Shown: positions 14,837-27,182 of the stretch, in pieces | Position numbering within the stretch: the first letter of the stretch is position 1 | How the letters are laid out: each line of letters opens with the position of its first letter | Source: Thamnidium elegans | Taxonomy: Eukaryota > Mucoromycota > Mucoromycetes > Mucorales > Mucoraceae | Direction: 5' to 3' | Assembly (NCBI GenBank): GCA_025201345.1 | Contig: JAIXMG010000020.1 | Span: forward strand, 62,001 to 126,000 | Length of the DNA: 64,000 nucleotides | Notes under the pieces: model-generated | Database searches by the model: none | Seen by the model: the letters and a program-made list of their open reading frames with translations, nothing else | Told to the model about the DNA's origin: nothing | Made by a program: the position numbers and the translations under genes

Positions 14837-15311
14837 TCATACACTTTCAATTTTGATAGCAGGAGTAGGTGAACCAGAAGATCTATCATCAGCGGCAGGA
14901 ACATTTTGATTGCTGGAGCCAGCAGAAGAAGAGTAACTAAGTCTTGTAGTAGATCGTCTAACTGATTTACCTTTGCTATTGCTCATCGCTTCAAAATTTT
15001 GCCAAATGTAGTTTTTACATTTATCAGCATTAGGTAAATCTTGAATCATTTTTGCAATCGTGTTTTTTCTAAGCCCAAAAAAATCGGGTCCCACCGGGTT
15101 ATGTCCATAGTCCATATTACGAATGGCGAAGGCCCTGTGATTTTTTTTTGATTAGGTATGTATTTATATAATATAATCAAGCTTTTTCTTTTGCTTACCT
15201 CCTCACTGCAATAGTCCAGACAGTAGTAGGGGTAGGGCCTCTCCAGCATTCAGATGGGTTATCATCAGCATTAAGTTGAAACTATAAAATAAAATAAAAT
15301 AAATATTTTCA

Positions 15312-15361
<50 letters not shown>

Positions 15362-16217
15362 TACAATAGGTTCATCGCCACCGTCTAGAATTTCGCAAGT
15401 ATATTGAGTATCGCTGTGAGGATCAACCATACTTCTATACCATCTATTAGAATAATATAGTGTCAATAAAAAAAGATATATATTTGAAGAAATTATAAAA
15501 ACTAACTTTTTTACACGATATCCAACAGGATAAATGTATCTTTGGTTATGAAAAGCAGCTCTGTCCCAAACGACCGAACCTAGAGATAAGACGGTCCAAG
15601 AATCGACTTCAGCAGGCAAGATATAGTCACCATCCTTTGACCGTTCGACCTCGACGAACGGACGAATATCGTTTGCGTTAGGCGGTTTTGTATCGCGCTT
15701 CTTACGTCTTGATTGATGATAATACGTATCTGTGGCGGTCGACACCAGCGTAGTATGTTGCTGAATATGGCCAGGACTTGCTCTATTATTTGGTTTCTTA
15801 GTATCATACTGACTGATTTCCACCGGCGGGCCAGACTGACTACTGGAAAGTCTTCTTCTTTTGACCATTTCTTGATCAAAGCTGTTCGCATCGTATCGAC
15901 TACCAGGCCAATTACGATCCAATGCAGCAGGATACATTGGCTGATAACCTTGATCGTCTTTGGCCTGGATTTCTCGTTGTGCGGTGGAAGAAAATGACGG
16001 TAAACGTTGGGTATCATCTCGTTGTGATTGTTCGGAAGGTAATAAGTGGAATTTTTGAAGCGGTGACGATGAAAGTTGATGGTTATTCGTAGGACGATCT
16101 ATATTTATTGGGGGTGAAGTATTTACTGTATTATTGATGTTGTGGTTGGGTGGTGGTGGTGATGAATAATTAGTGCTCATAGACTCGTTCCAGATGGATC
16201 GCATAGGCGGAAGATAC

Positions 16218-16248
<31 letters not shown>

Positions 16249-17029
16249 GAGGAACATGGTCTAGGTGATTTTGTAAAGGAGAATGACGTATCTATTATAC
16301 ATGTGTACATAAGTAAAAAAAACACGAAAAATATTCCAAGTATAAACTAACCGGATGTAACTGAATAAGTACTTCTATGGTACAATCATAATGATTAGGG
16401 GTTAATTGAGAATCAGGTGTTATTTTTCCTGTCACTTGAGATTGGCTATTGGAATGATCACTGCTTAATATGTTCGATAAAAGTCCATGACCTTCCCAAA
16501 TAATATTTGACCGAGAGTCATGAAGAGGAGACCAATTTTCGACTGTTTTACTTTCTTCAAAATTTGCACTGTAAATAGCGGTATTACTGTTCATTAACTG
16601 ATCTGGACTATATAAAAGAATTGTTTAAATCATATTATACCGTTATATATATATATGTTTTTTTTACCAAGATGAACAAACTGATAATAAACATTGTTTA
16701 AGGGGTACACTAACCCACTTTCTATCTTTAAAATCATCCAATTTCATGTCAAATGAACATAAACAATGCGTATCGGATCCTTTAAATGTATAAAAGATTT
16801 TAACTATACATATAAATATATATAAAGAAGTATTAATATAAAAAAGAAAGTTTTTTTTTTTTTTTTTTTTTTTTTCGAAACACGTAAACAGAATATATAT
16901 CAAAATAAAGTTTCAATGATGCTAGTTGCTTTTTTTTTTTTTAGTACCTTTGGCGGTTAATTTCTTTTCATCGTTACAAGTTTCGCTTGGTTGTAAGATT
17001 TGATTAATAGACATGGATAAGGGACTCAT
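14837..17029 (-). CDS. FYR-domain nuclear protein, TBRG1-like
   Basis: A minus-strand gene of about seven exons from ATG 17029 (MSPLSMSINQ) to TGA at 14839-14837. The C-terminal part carries a paired FY-rich domain: SWTVLSLGSVVW, then YIYPVGYRVKKWYRSM, then YTCEILDGGDEPIF (FYRN-like), followed by VGPDFFGLRKNTIAKMIQ and KCKNYIW (FYRC-like). The 'DFFG...I...IQ..P.A.KC.NY.W' end matches TBRG1 (transforming growth factor beta regulator 1), a chromatin-associated FYR protein, more closely than MLL or trithorax proteins. Upstream are a basic stretch (RRKKRDTK), a disordered Ser/Pro/Asn-rich region and a poly-Gln tract (16214-16251). The first 200 residues (SFDMKLDDFKDRKW, IIWEGHGLLSNIL) form a region I do not recognise. 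One intron contains an A46 run (15314-15359). Role in transcription is inferred from the family. Confidence 0.8.
15314..15359. repeat. A46 homopolymer in an intron
   Basis: Forty-six consecutive A on the + strand (T on the transcribed strand) inside an intron of the FYR-domain gene, just before the acceptor. It is one of several very long mononucleotide runs in the window. Confidence 0.95.
16214..16251 (-). repeat. Trinucleotide repeat encoding poly-Gln
   Basis: A (TTG)n tract on + which reads as CAA codons in the FYR-domain gene, giving about 11-12 glutamines. Likely length-polymorphic. Confidence 0.85.
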
Positions 17030-19770
17030 GTTCTCTACTATTATATTTTGTTTGCTGTTCAAAAAAAAAAAAAAAAAAAGGGGAGAAGGGTTACGTGTTT
17101 TTTAAGAGTATGATTAAAAAGGTGGCGAAAGAAAAAAGATTTTTTTTAAAAAAAAAAAAAAAAAGAAACGAGAGGAAGTTGACGGTATTAAAAGTTGGTT
17201 CAAATTGGCGTGAGAAATAGATAGAGAAAGAGAGTTAAAAGATGAAGAACATTATCTAGATAAGGTTGATATGTCTTTTATAGGAACTTTCTTTTTTTCT
17301 TCTTTTTTATATGTATGAAAAAGAAGTTTCTAAAGGATTTAAAAAAGAAAAGAGAAAGAAAAAAGAAAAAAAAATGATCAGAAGGGAAAGAAGAGGGGAA
17401 AAATGGGAACTAGATACAAAAAGATAAAATAACAAAAAAAAAAAAATAACACAAATTACGAATTAGGACCCAATTAATGTACCCGAAACAGCGTCCAAAC
17501 ACCAGGCGGGATTTATGATAAAAAGCAGAGTAGTAGTAGTAGTAGTAGTAATAAATTATGAGAGAAAAAATCTTTCCTAAAAAGTAATTTTGCTGTACAA
17601 AAAAAAAATAATTCTAGAATAAGGAGTTTCAGATAAAAAAATCTCATGTTCAATATAATAAATAAGCAACCTTGGCAAACGTAAAGCAGTTCTTTGTGAA
17701 ACATTGAACATTTTCACCCCTCTTCTGTTCAATTTTTGGTAATATTTTTTTTATTTTATTTAAAAGCACAAGTTATGCTACTAAAAAAGAGAATTCAAGA
17801 TAACCACAGATATGTATTACACGGAACCCCCTTTTTAGTGGATTAACATACACTGGTTAATCATAAAAAAGAACCATGATTTATGTAAAAATGTGTCCTA
17901 TCAAATTAAATCGGTACTCTAAAAAAAGTTCTCTTTTTACCGTAAATCATACAATATGCTTGTCATACAATAAAAAAAATATATATATATATATGGTTTT
18001 TTCAGTACCCATTTTTATTACATGTTAAAAAAAAAAGAAAAAAAAGAATCCTTTTCTGCTGTAAAAAAATAAGAGAAAAAAAAAACTTTTTTCTTCCTTT
18101 TATTATAAAAGAATTTGCTTATTTTCCCGCGGGAAGATAAAGTTTTTCCGTTTCATCTCTTTTTGAGAGCACGTCATTTCTATAAAACGTCTTTTAAGCA
18201 AATTATATCTTTTTATTATGTGTAACTCAATGTTTGACAGGGAAAAAAAAAGAAAAAAAGAAAAAAAGAGATTTATTTACACGTAACCCTTACTATTTTT
18301 CTTTCTTTATTGTACTGATAAAAAATATGTTTAAACCAAAAACCAAAAAAAAAAAAAAACTCCTCAATATTTTTTTTTCTCACTGTTCTAGTACCCACTT
18401 TATCTTTATAAATTACCTTTTTTGGCTTATTCGTGTAACAATCACATCTCTTTTTTTAATTCCCATTCTACGGTTACTAAAAAGCTTAAAACTTACCACG
18501 ATCTAGGAATTTACCATCGTACAAATTCATTATATTGTACGCTTTAATTTAATTCTGTTTTATATATATATATATATAATGCACGACCAAAGTTTTAAAC
18601 TTATTAGGTACCTTATTTTATTGGATAAAATAAAACACAGATTATTGAAAAAAGCGGGTCGAGAACATATCATTATAATACTTTTTTTTGCTTTAATACT
18701 ATAATTTTTTACATATTTTTTAGAGTACCGACCATTGGTCTTAACAATTAGTTACCAATTACGGCTTACATGATTCGGTATGGACCGAGTACAAAAAAAA
18801 AAAAGACGCGATTTTAACGTATATTAGCATCTGATTAGCAGGGTATTTTAAAAATAAAAAGGATATGATCAAAAATAGCCAAGCGTTAATAAGTATATCC
18901 GACACATGACCTATAAATGAGATCTCATAAATACAAAGTATATTTTTTTTAAAAAACTATAATCTTATCTTATTATTCTATTATATAAAGGTGAGACAAT
19001 TGGATCTAGTGATAGTCTGGCTTCTAATTACTTTGTATAGTAAATGTAGCGATATCCTCATTGGTAAGCTTTTTTGGTGTCCTGTCTATACATATATAAC
19101 CGTGTGTCATTGATACACAGATGCATGTTTACTATGATTTAAAAGTACTTTAACTAAAAACGAAATTATTTCTATTAATAAAGTTCCATCAAATATAACC
19201 CTGAGAAATTTTAGAGCGATAGTTGCCGCCAAAAATGTTACAATGGATTGAGTGAACTCCGGTGCAACTCCGGCACTTGAATTAGGGAAGCAGAAACGAC
19301 ATATTGCATTACCTAATGAACTTCATGTCAATGTCATCCAATCAAACAAAACGATACTCAGGAACAATAAGGGCCTTTTTTTAAGATCCGACCCATTTTT
19401 TTATGAAAGCAAGTTTATTTGGAATCCATGGAGACCAATTCTGTAATTTCCTTTATAATTTATTTTTAAAAAAACTGTCAATGCCCTTTTTTTTTTTTTT
19501 TTTACCATATTCCATTTTTGTAACGAAAAAACCAGCATTGTTTCACTCATCACATGCTGCTTTTTTGTGTACTCGGAAATTAATATGAGTACAAAAAAAG
19601 GTAAAAATTTCCGATAAACTGTACCTTTTTTACATGTAAAAAAAAAAGGTATATGCGTGTGTGCGTGTGTGTGTTATTTATTCTTTTTCTCTTTCAGTGA
19701 CAAGCACTAAAAAAAAAAGAAAATTTATAAAGCAAAAAAAAAAAAAGAAAAAAAAAAACTACGTAATATC
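17030..19770. other. Gene-free AT-rich region, 2.7 kb
   Basis: Upstream of the FYR-domain gene and downstream of the next minus-strand gene. It contains microsatellites (a TAG/AGT run near 17530-17550, TA runs near 17975 and 18560), many A and T runs and no coding sequence with recognisable composition. The part next to 17030 presumably holds the FYR gene promoter. Confidence 0.5.
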
Positions 19771-20895
19771 TTATTCATCATTACTATCATCATCATCATC
19801 ATCATCTTCATCATCATCTTCAAGTATATCCATTGTAGTAAAAGACAAAATATCGCTTTCATCTTCTCTACTGGTCTTTCCCAAGATCAGTTGCTGATGA
19901 TCATGCCAGCACTTTTCCTTTGTTTCAATGCAAGCATTTTCCCACCTTGTTTTTTCTTCCCAAACCTCTCGTAGTTTTTTATAGGCTAACCCACTCAGAA
20001 CCTCAAACTGATCACGTGTATCATTTAAGCTTGCTTGCAACCTTGAATTCAACACCTTTTCTAGTTCTAATTCTTTTTCAACTTTAGCTAATTTTTCTTT
20101 TAATTGATCTTGATCAGATTCTATTTCTGGATTTAAATTGTTGTTGTTATCCCTTGAGTCAAGCAAATCTTGCTGGTTAGGATAAAAAGGCATAGTTTGA
20201 ACCTGAATATGTCGTGCCTTTTTTTTTTTCTTCTTGATGTCTGGTTGGCCATCTTCTACCATATTAGATACTACTTCTAAAGCTACTAAATGTTCTTTGG
20301 CTAATCTTCTAGATATCACATCACTTGGCTTTTGATTTAATTGATACTTTTCTAATCTTTGTTTTAAACCTCCTTCAATTAAATCATCTTGTGTGTTATG
20401 TATAGCATTAAAAACTGTATACAGCTGATCACTACTATTATTAGTATTTTCTTTAAATGAGTTTAAAGCAGATACTCGAAGTGAAGGTGTTTGACGTCGA
20501 TAATTGGTTTGAGTTTGAGTACTCTTTCGATGTATTGGTAAAATAGGTTGATCATAAGTACTTGCGGTATCAGATAATAATGGTTGATTGGTTTTATTAT
20601 TCTTTGATCTGGTAAACGTGAAAGGATTGGCAATGATTTCAATATAGCTTTTACGATGAATCGTATTTCCTGTATTTGACTTTTTATCGTTCCTACGTTT
20701 AAAGAAGAGTGCAGAGGATCGTTTGGTAGGTCTCTTGTGGAACTCTTCGGGGCTGGTAGTGTTGAGGAATTCGACAAGTGCCTGTGTGCCCGTTACTCGC
20801 TTTCTTCCTTTAATGTCTTCTGAATCATAACAATAGTATTTTTCGTCAAATGTAATCCGTGCTTCTTTTGGTTCAAAAGCATTCTTTACTGTCAT
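19771..20895 (-). CDS. Uncharacterised coiled-coil protein with acidic tail
   Basis: A single open frame of 374 residues. I chose ATG 20895 (MTVKNAFEPKEARITF) because the frame upstream of it is low-complexity Phe/Leu/Lys translation of promoter-like sequence. The N-terminus has a compact conserved-looking block (YYCYDSEDIKGRKRVTG, then ALVEFLNTTSPEEFHKRP), followed by Ser/Arg/Asn-rich disorder, a helical region (IEGGLKQRLEKYQL) and a coiled coil (LKEKLAKVEKELELEKVL, then SLNDTRDQFEVL). It ends in a long Asp/Glu run after DILSFTTMDIL. I do not recognise a family. The 'TGTQALVEFLNTTSPEEF' element suggests a short peptide module. Function unknown. Confidence 0.75.
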   Translation of the reverse strand: MTVKNAFEPKEARITFDEKYYCYDSEDIKGRKRVTGTQALVEFLNTTSPEEFHKRPTKRSSALFFKRRNDKKSNTGNTIHRKSYIEIIANPFTFTRSKNNKTNQPLLSDTASTYDQPILPIHRKSTQTQTNYRRQTPSLRVSALNSFKENTNNSSDQLYTVFNAIHNTQDDLIEGGLKQRLEKYQLNQKPSDVISRRLAKEHLVALEVVSNMVEDGQPDIKKKKKKARHIQVQTMPFYPNQQDLLDSRDNNNNLNPEIESDQDQLKEKLAKVEKELELEKVLNSRLQASLNDTRDQFEVLSGLAYKKLREVWEEKTRWENACIETKEKCWHDHQQLILGKTSREDESDILSFTTMDILEDDDEDDDDDDDSNDE

Positions 20896-21270
20896 TTTTA
20901 TATATGTGTATATAAAGAAAGAGAAAAAAAGAAGAAAAAGAAAAAAAGGGAAAAATAAATATATATTTTTACTCAAAGGGAGAAAAAAGTTACATTTTAA
21001 TAAGTAAGGAGTCTTTTTATGCTTACTTCGGTTAAACATAACCCTGCAGTTTGCGCCAGCCTTCTTTTTTACTTTTTTTATTCCTTTTTGTTTAAACGAA
21101 TAAGAATAAGGATCCACCGACCTGGTAATTTTCTTTCTAAAAAAGTAAAAGACAATACAAAAAAAAACTAATAGAAAAGCTTACTAAAACTATTAATAAC
21201 GAAAGCCTTGTCCGTTGTGACAGTAACTTTTGACAATCAAGATATTCCCTCCCATGCCCTATTTATCCCT

Positions 21271-21312
<42 letters not shown>

Positions 21313-21385
21313 CGTTGTGTAGTATTTATCAAAACTTTATTTTTAATGTTATATATATATATAATTGTCTTTCTGTAAAGGGTTA

Positions 21386-21418
<33 letters not shown>

Positions 21419-21885
21419 CTGGTTTTTGTTAGAGAAATAGGGTACTTGTTAACGCTAGATATCACACAAATTGAATACTTTTATTTAGCAACGAAAAGAG
21501 AGTAACTGAACTAAAAAAAAATAAAAAAGAAAAATCTAGAGTGACATGCAAGGGGAAAGCGTCCATATAAACTTCTTATTGGCATTGTCGAGTTTATGAA
21601 AAGGAGAAGAAAAACTATATACATTTCACATACAAAAAAGGAGAAAAAAGTGATTATAATCAAACTTGTTTTTATATACATTTATATATATAATTATAGA
21701 GTTTTTATTGTATTGGTCATTAAAAAAAAAAAGATCGCTTTTAATATAAATTACAATTTATATATACTTGTCATTAGTGGCAATTAATAATTTATAAAAA
21801 AGTAACTGCATATGTATATATATATATATTTTTGCTTATTATATAAAGTTTATTCCAGCAGCAAAAATAAAATAAAATAAAAAAA
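20896..21885. other. Intergenic region
   Basis: Lies upstream of the coiled-coil gene and downstream of the Cdc11/Nud1-like gene, both on minus. It holds a T39 run (21274-21312), an A run near 21392-21418 and pyrimidine- or purine-rich stretches. No gene is seen. Confidence 0.5.
21274..21312. repeat. T39 homopolymer
   Basis: Thirty-nine consecutive T in the spacer upstream of the coiled-coil gene, followed within 80 bp by a second long run of A (from about 21392). Confidence 0.95.
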
Positions 21886-24446
21886 TCATAATGATAAAGA
21901 AGCACGAGTTTGTTGATAATTATCAATAGTTATATCAGCATAATCTCTATCAGAAGAATCAATAGCAAGATGGTCCAGTTCTTTTAACTTTGAACATTCC
22001 TTAATAAACAAAGCCCTGTAGACCTCTCTTCTTGTTCTCCAATGCTCTGTCAATTGTTGATCAAACTCTAAAACCTGTGTTGTCCAAGTAGCATCATGAG
22101 CAGCAGCAATATACGGTGATACCTTTTCATTCTCGTTCAAGTATTGAGTAGTTAGGGACAATGTAGGGTAAAAATTAGAGCACATCGGATTTAGTCTATA
22201 AATAAGCTAAGTATACACACACACACTCACGCACATATATATATATATACATACACACACACACATATATATATATATATATTGACAAAAAAAAAAAAAA
22301 AAAGGTTTACCTTAAATCTAATACATTTAATCTCTTTAAATGCTTTACAACTGCAAGTACTTCATTAATACTTAATAGTTTATTATCAATCAAGATTAAC
22401 CTTCTCAAGTACTTTAATTTCTTTAGGGCACGAATATCTTGTAACCGGTTTGTACTAAGGTACAAGTGACAGAGGTTAGGTACACGTTTACTAAAATCGG
22501 CAGGTAGTTCGTCTATTTCAGATGAACACAGTTCCAAGTACTCGAGTGAATAAAAGTCAATTAATTGATGCATATTTTTAAACGGACTACCAGACAAGTA
22601 TAATTTACGAGTACCCCGTAAATATTGTAAATTATATTCACTGTAATAAAACGTATTAATATATGATTCGTTCATTATAGGATTCAATTTAAACCTACAC
22701 TTTTTCTCGACCTTGGTCTCGTAATGAAAAAGAATCTAACCGAGCTATACAAGTAACTCCAATCATCCTTTGAATTTGATTATCGTCCAGAAACAATATT
22801 CTTACTTCCGGAAACAACGATACATCAAAACTCTTTAAGCGATTAAAACTTAGACGCAAACTGCACAGGTTTTTCATCGGTTGGTCGATCGAGATATGTT
22901 TAATATTATTATGGTTCAAGTTTAACTCTCGTAGGTTATACAATTTATCAATAGAGTCCAGTCTTTCAATTCGGTTAAATGATAAATCTAGACTTTCAAG
23001 TTCTTGATGAGGTGTAAATCCTGTTAGTTGTCGAATACTGTTGTTTTTAAGTGATAGTTGGATTAAGCCAGTTAATGGTTGGAAGGATAGACAGGATGTA
23101 ATGATGTTGTTACTGACGTCCAGTGTACGTAATGATTTTAGTTGACTCATGTCTTGAAATGTCTGGATAAAGTTATGTGATAAATTAAGGTACTGTAATC
23201 TACTTTGCTGATAAATGTCTACTTCATACAGTCTAATAATTTTTTTATAAGTACACAAACACATAATAACACAAGTATATAGAGTACTTTTTTTTTTTTA
23301 TCTTTTTTTTTTACCATACTTGTTATGAGAAGCATGCAAATAACGTAATGATTCTGGTAATCCCGAAATAGATTTCAGTTCATTATGTGATCTACCAAAA
23401 AAAAAAGGGTTAAACAAACAACAATATAAATAAAGATCAAGATATTTTTTTTTACACAGTAAGTTTTTCCAACATTGGAAAACAAGTAGAAAGATGATTT
23501 AAACTTGTTAAATTACACCTGCTTAAATCCAAAGTCTTTAATTGATACCATTGCATTATATCAGTTACCACACTTTCAATCCCAAAAAAGATGGCAGACA
23601 ATATATTATCTTTACACTGGTCAGAATTAAACTCGAAGCAGTTTGCCAAGTTTTGTTTCATTGAGGTTGGATCCTTTATGTAGGATTTGGGCGGTACGTC
23701 TATACAGTCTATCACTTCAGTCATTAATTGTACGGGTGGTTTGGGTGTGGCTGCAAAGCTAGGTAACGATTGTAATGTAAGTGATGGTTTTGCCTCTTTT
23801 CTCTTTATTGGTCTTTGTACTCTCTCTTTATCAGATTCTAATGTTAACTCGTTTAATTTTTTATTAATTTCCTCTACTTTCTTTGGGGGTTGCTTTACTG
23901 CATTTGTTAATGTAAACGCAAATGGACTAACAAAGTTTGGAAGTGCTGTAACACACAAAAGAAAGAGGTTAATAATTAATACATACACACACGTATATAT
24001 ATATATTTACACTCAATAGCCTCTACTTTTTCTGACATATAAGGCACTGAAGAACCTGCGGTTGAATTTTGCCAAGTAGCAGTTTTCTCTAAAGAAGATT
24101 CTCTTGTGGGGTTTTCTTCTTCTTCTTTCATGATAAAAGGAAAGAAAGAGTTTAAATCAATAATTCTTTTATTATATTGATTTATTCTTTGTTGCTGTTC
24201 ATTGTTCGTATCTTCAACGTCATCAATTGATAAATTAATTTGAGCTTTAAGGACGGGACTATTATCGCAAAAAATGACACCTTGATCTATTAACTGTTGA
24301 TCATAATCTTGCGTATTGTCATCATCCTTTAGAGAGTAAACAGGTTGATTTGCAAACCGGTTAAAGTCAAGTCCAATTAAACTCTTTTGGTGTAAGGAGC
24401 TGGTTGAAGAAGTTGTCGACTCAATGATATTCCAATCTTCTTCCAT
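21886..24446 (-). CDS. Leucine-rich-repeat SIN/MEN scaffold, Cdc11/Nud1-like
   Basis: About six exons from ATG 24446 (MEEDWNIIEST) to TGA at 21888-21886, roughly 750 residues. The N-terminal half is acidic and disordered. The C-terminal half is a run of at least ten leucine-rich repeats of the SDS22-like type: LKTLDLSRCNLTSL, LQYLNLSHNFIQTF, LRTLDVSNNIITS, LESLDLSFNRIERL, LRELNLNHNNIKHI, CSLRLSFNRLKSF, then LCHLYLSTNRLQDI and LRRLILIDNKLLSI. It ends with an LRR-cap-like segment, LNVLDLRLNPMC, and RREVYRALFIKECSKLKELD, like the C-termini of Cdc11 (fission yeast), Nud1 (budding yeast) and centriolin. These proteins anchor the septation or mitotic-exit kinases at the spindle pole body. The architecture supports that role; sequence alone does not exclude another large LRR protein. 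Confidence 0.78.
22206..22281. repeat. CA/TA microsatellites in an intron
   Basis: Alternating (AC)n and (AT)n tracts inside an intron of the LRR gene. Confidence 0.85.
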
Positions 24447-24701
24447 TTCACTCTTTTTTTTTTTTTTTTTTGGGCAAGAGCGAAAAAAAGCTGAGAAAAC
24501 GAAAAAAAAGGGTCAAAAATAAAAAAAGTTGGTATTCTCGTGACGTCTAATGCATGAAGTAGAAAGCTTCTTTTTAAACACAACTTGTGCAATTACTACT
24601 TTTACGTAAAAGAAGAAATTTATTTTTTTATTTTTAAGTTATTTGTAATATTATGGAAACAAAAAAAAATTAGGTAAAATATATATAATAGGGCTTTTTT
24701 T

Positions 24702-26951
24702 TTATAAATCATCGAGATTAACGTTACCAGCTTCAAATTCTTTTTCAAGAGCCAATAAAAGCTCCTCATCCTCATCATAATCCTTTAAAGTCTTTACTGG
24801 TTTACTAACCGAAGATTTTGTAGGTCTTAATTGAGGCAAAGTAGGCATAGGAGGTAAAGATCGTTTAGGGGCCAATTCCTCGTTCAACTCAGCCTTTTGA
24901 ATAGCAGCTCTTTCTTCACTGGTAAACTTACGCTCAGCAGCAGCATGTAACAACTGATCCAATTGGTTTTGATCGATTGCTTCAACCACGTCTTCAAACT
25001 GACCTCTGTATTCCCCACCGACATAAATTTGAGGGAATTCTTTAATACGACCTTGTGATTTACCGTTGTTATTACATTTTTTAGCGTATTGTCTTGCAGC
25101 TTCACTTTGTGCGACATCAACTAACCCAAATTTAATTTGATTTGTTTCTAATAATTGTTGAATTTGCTCTTGGTTTCTTTTGATGACAGAGTTGGCGCTG
25201 ACAGAAGAATAGTAGATTTGAACTTTGGTGGGATCTAAGGGAGTCAAGACAGGTTCAGGGTTTTGGTAGCCGGGCATGTTACCAAGCACGCGCAACAAAG
25301 TTTTACTTTTACTTTCAACAAGAGAAGGTGTAGGACGAAGCTTAGCAACACCCGAGCCGTTAGGTACAGGCCAGGAGACTGCGTTGGTAGGCAAGTAACG
25401 TTCGGTCCAAACATCTCTGTTCAAGTTTTGAGTACGCTTCAATTTGTTGACTTGAGCTTGTTGGTTGTCTTGTAAACTGTCTAATTCGGATTGATGTGAT
25501 TCTTCTAAATCTTTAATTTGAACAGTGTGACTGTGCTCTGCTTGTTCAAATTCTTGCAAGATGCGTTCCATGTGCTCATCAATGTCCATGGTACTAGCAG
25601 GGTTCTTTTCGGCTTCTAATTTGGTCTGCTCCAATTCAGCTTCTAATTGAGCTCGGTCTTGCTTGTGCTTCTTTTTAAGTGCCAAGATACTGGAGGTTTG
25701 AGCAGTCTTTAACTTGCGTACTTCTTCAGTATGGTCTTCTTGCAGTAAGTCAAGTGATTCCTTTTGTTCTTTTAATAACAAGTCCTTTTCAGCCAAGGCT
25801 TGTTCGTGAACACGCAAGCTTTCTTCATGCGACTTTTTCTGAGCCTAAATAAAAGGGTTTAATACATTGATATACCACAAACCATATATATATATTTTTT
25901 TTTTACCTCGAGTTGGATGTTGAGCTGTTCAATTTTAGAAAGCGCTTCTTGTTTATCGTGTACTTCCTCTACAGGCTTTTCATGAATAAGTGATCTCAAC
26001 TCTTCTAATTCTTTTTCCTTTGAAGCCAATTGATTTACAGCATCCAAATTCTAAAAATAACCTCTTCAGCATTATTATATAAACAAATCGTAAATAATAA
26101 TAAAAAAAAAAACTTTACTTGTATCTTTAAATCTTCCAACTGGGAAGCAACTTGGTCAATATGAGGTACTTTTTCATCAATCAGTCTCTTTTGTTCTTCA
26201 AGTTCAGCTTCCTTTTCCAAAAGCAACTTTTCCTTTTGGGCTAAAATCTCCGCTTTTTGTTCGTCTTGCTGGATAACAATAGAAGGTATCTGCTGCTGTT
26301 CTAGTTTAATACGAAGCTCTTCAATCTCTTTCTCACGCAACAACAGTTGTTCTTCTTGTTTCTTTAATTCTTCTTCTTCTTGTTGGTGTTGCGCAGGACG
26401 ATCATGAGATACTGTAAGTTGCTGTTTCAAAAGTTCCAGTTCCGCTTTTTGGTCAGCAATCAATTTTAAGTTTTCTTCGTTCTGGCAAAAAAAAATAAAA
26501 TAAATATCTGATGTATTGTATGTATTATATTCAAACAAACCTTGGCTTTCAACCCTTTTACTTCTTCCTTCATTTCAGTAATAGGAAACCTTTTGGTATT
26601 AGAAACATTACTCACTGGACGACTACTGGTGGTGGTATTATTGACTCTGGAAGCAGTACTTTTGACAGAAGCCATACTGGTAGGTCTAGATGAGGGAGGT
26701 TTATGAGGAGATGTTGGGCGATGAACTGGACTGGGGGTTCGTCCAGTTGACAAGAGCGAGTTACGAGAAGGAGGTCTTGGTATAGTCTTTGGTTCAAGAA
26801 GTGAAGTACGAGGTTGTTTCTTAGCAGCAGAAGTAGCAGTAGGTAATGTACTTGGTTTCTTTAACTTTGTAGGCTTTTTAAGTCCTCGAGACGCTGCCTC
26901 ATCTGGGCTCAAGTTCTTTTTTTCCTTCTTTCTTGGTCCTAAACAAACCAT
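24702..26951 (-). CDS. Coiled-coil protein with C-terminal SH3BGR/glutaredoxin-like domain
   Basis: Four exons from ATG 26951 (MVCLGPRKKEKK) to the stop at 24702, about 690 residues. The first 130 residues are basic, Ser/Pro/Thr-rich and disordered, as in microtubule- or actin-binding tails (RTPSPVHRPTSP). Next come about 330 residues of near-continuous coiled coil (ELELLKQQLT, KEIEELRIKLEQ, LEEQKRLIDEK). A thioredoxin-like domain follows: VQIYYSSVSANSVIKRN, then IKFGLVDVAQSEAARQYA, FPQIYVGGEYRGQFEDV and EAIDQNQLDQLL. This is the SH3BGR-like glutaredoxin fold, and the CxxC active site is replaced by SSVS, so redox catalysis is unlikely. The end is acidic (YDEDEELLLALEKEFEAG). Probably a cytoskeletal or scaffold protein; the exact role is unknown. 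Shares a 231-bp divergent promoter region with the PheRS gene. Confidence 0.82.
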
Positions 26952-27182
26952 TTAAAAAAGTTGGAAGAAAAAAAAAAGTTAAAAAAAAAAGAGAGGGAAA
27001 AATAAATTATAAAAAATCATACCCTTTTTTACTTATATAGTTTTTAAACACGGCAATTCATACCCGCACAGTTTTAATTTCCTGTTTAGGAACTCACCTC
27101 TTTTTTTTTTTTGTTTAAATAAAAATAAGCCACATAAAATATTTCTTTTTTTTTTCTTCTCTTTCATTAAAACAATAAAAAA

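Noticed and set aside
19771..21117. Longer start (MDPYSYSFKQKG) for the coiled-coil gene
   Set aside because: The extra 74 codons are low-complexity Phe/Leu/Lys translation of promoter-like DNA; the Met at 20895 begins normal coding sequence.
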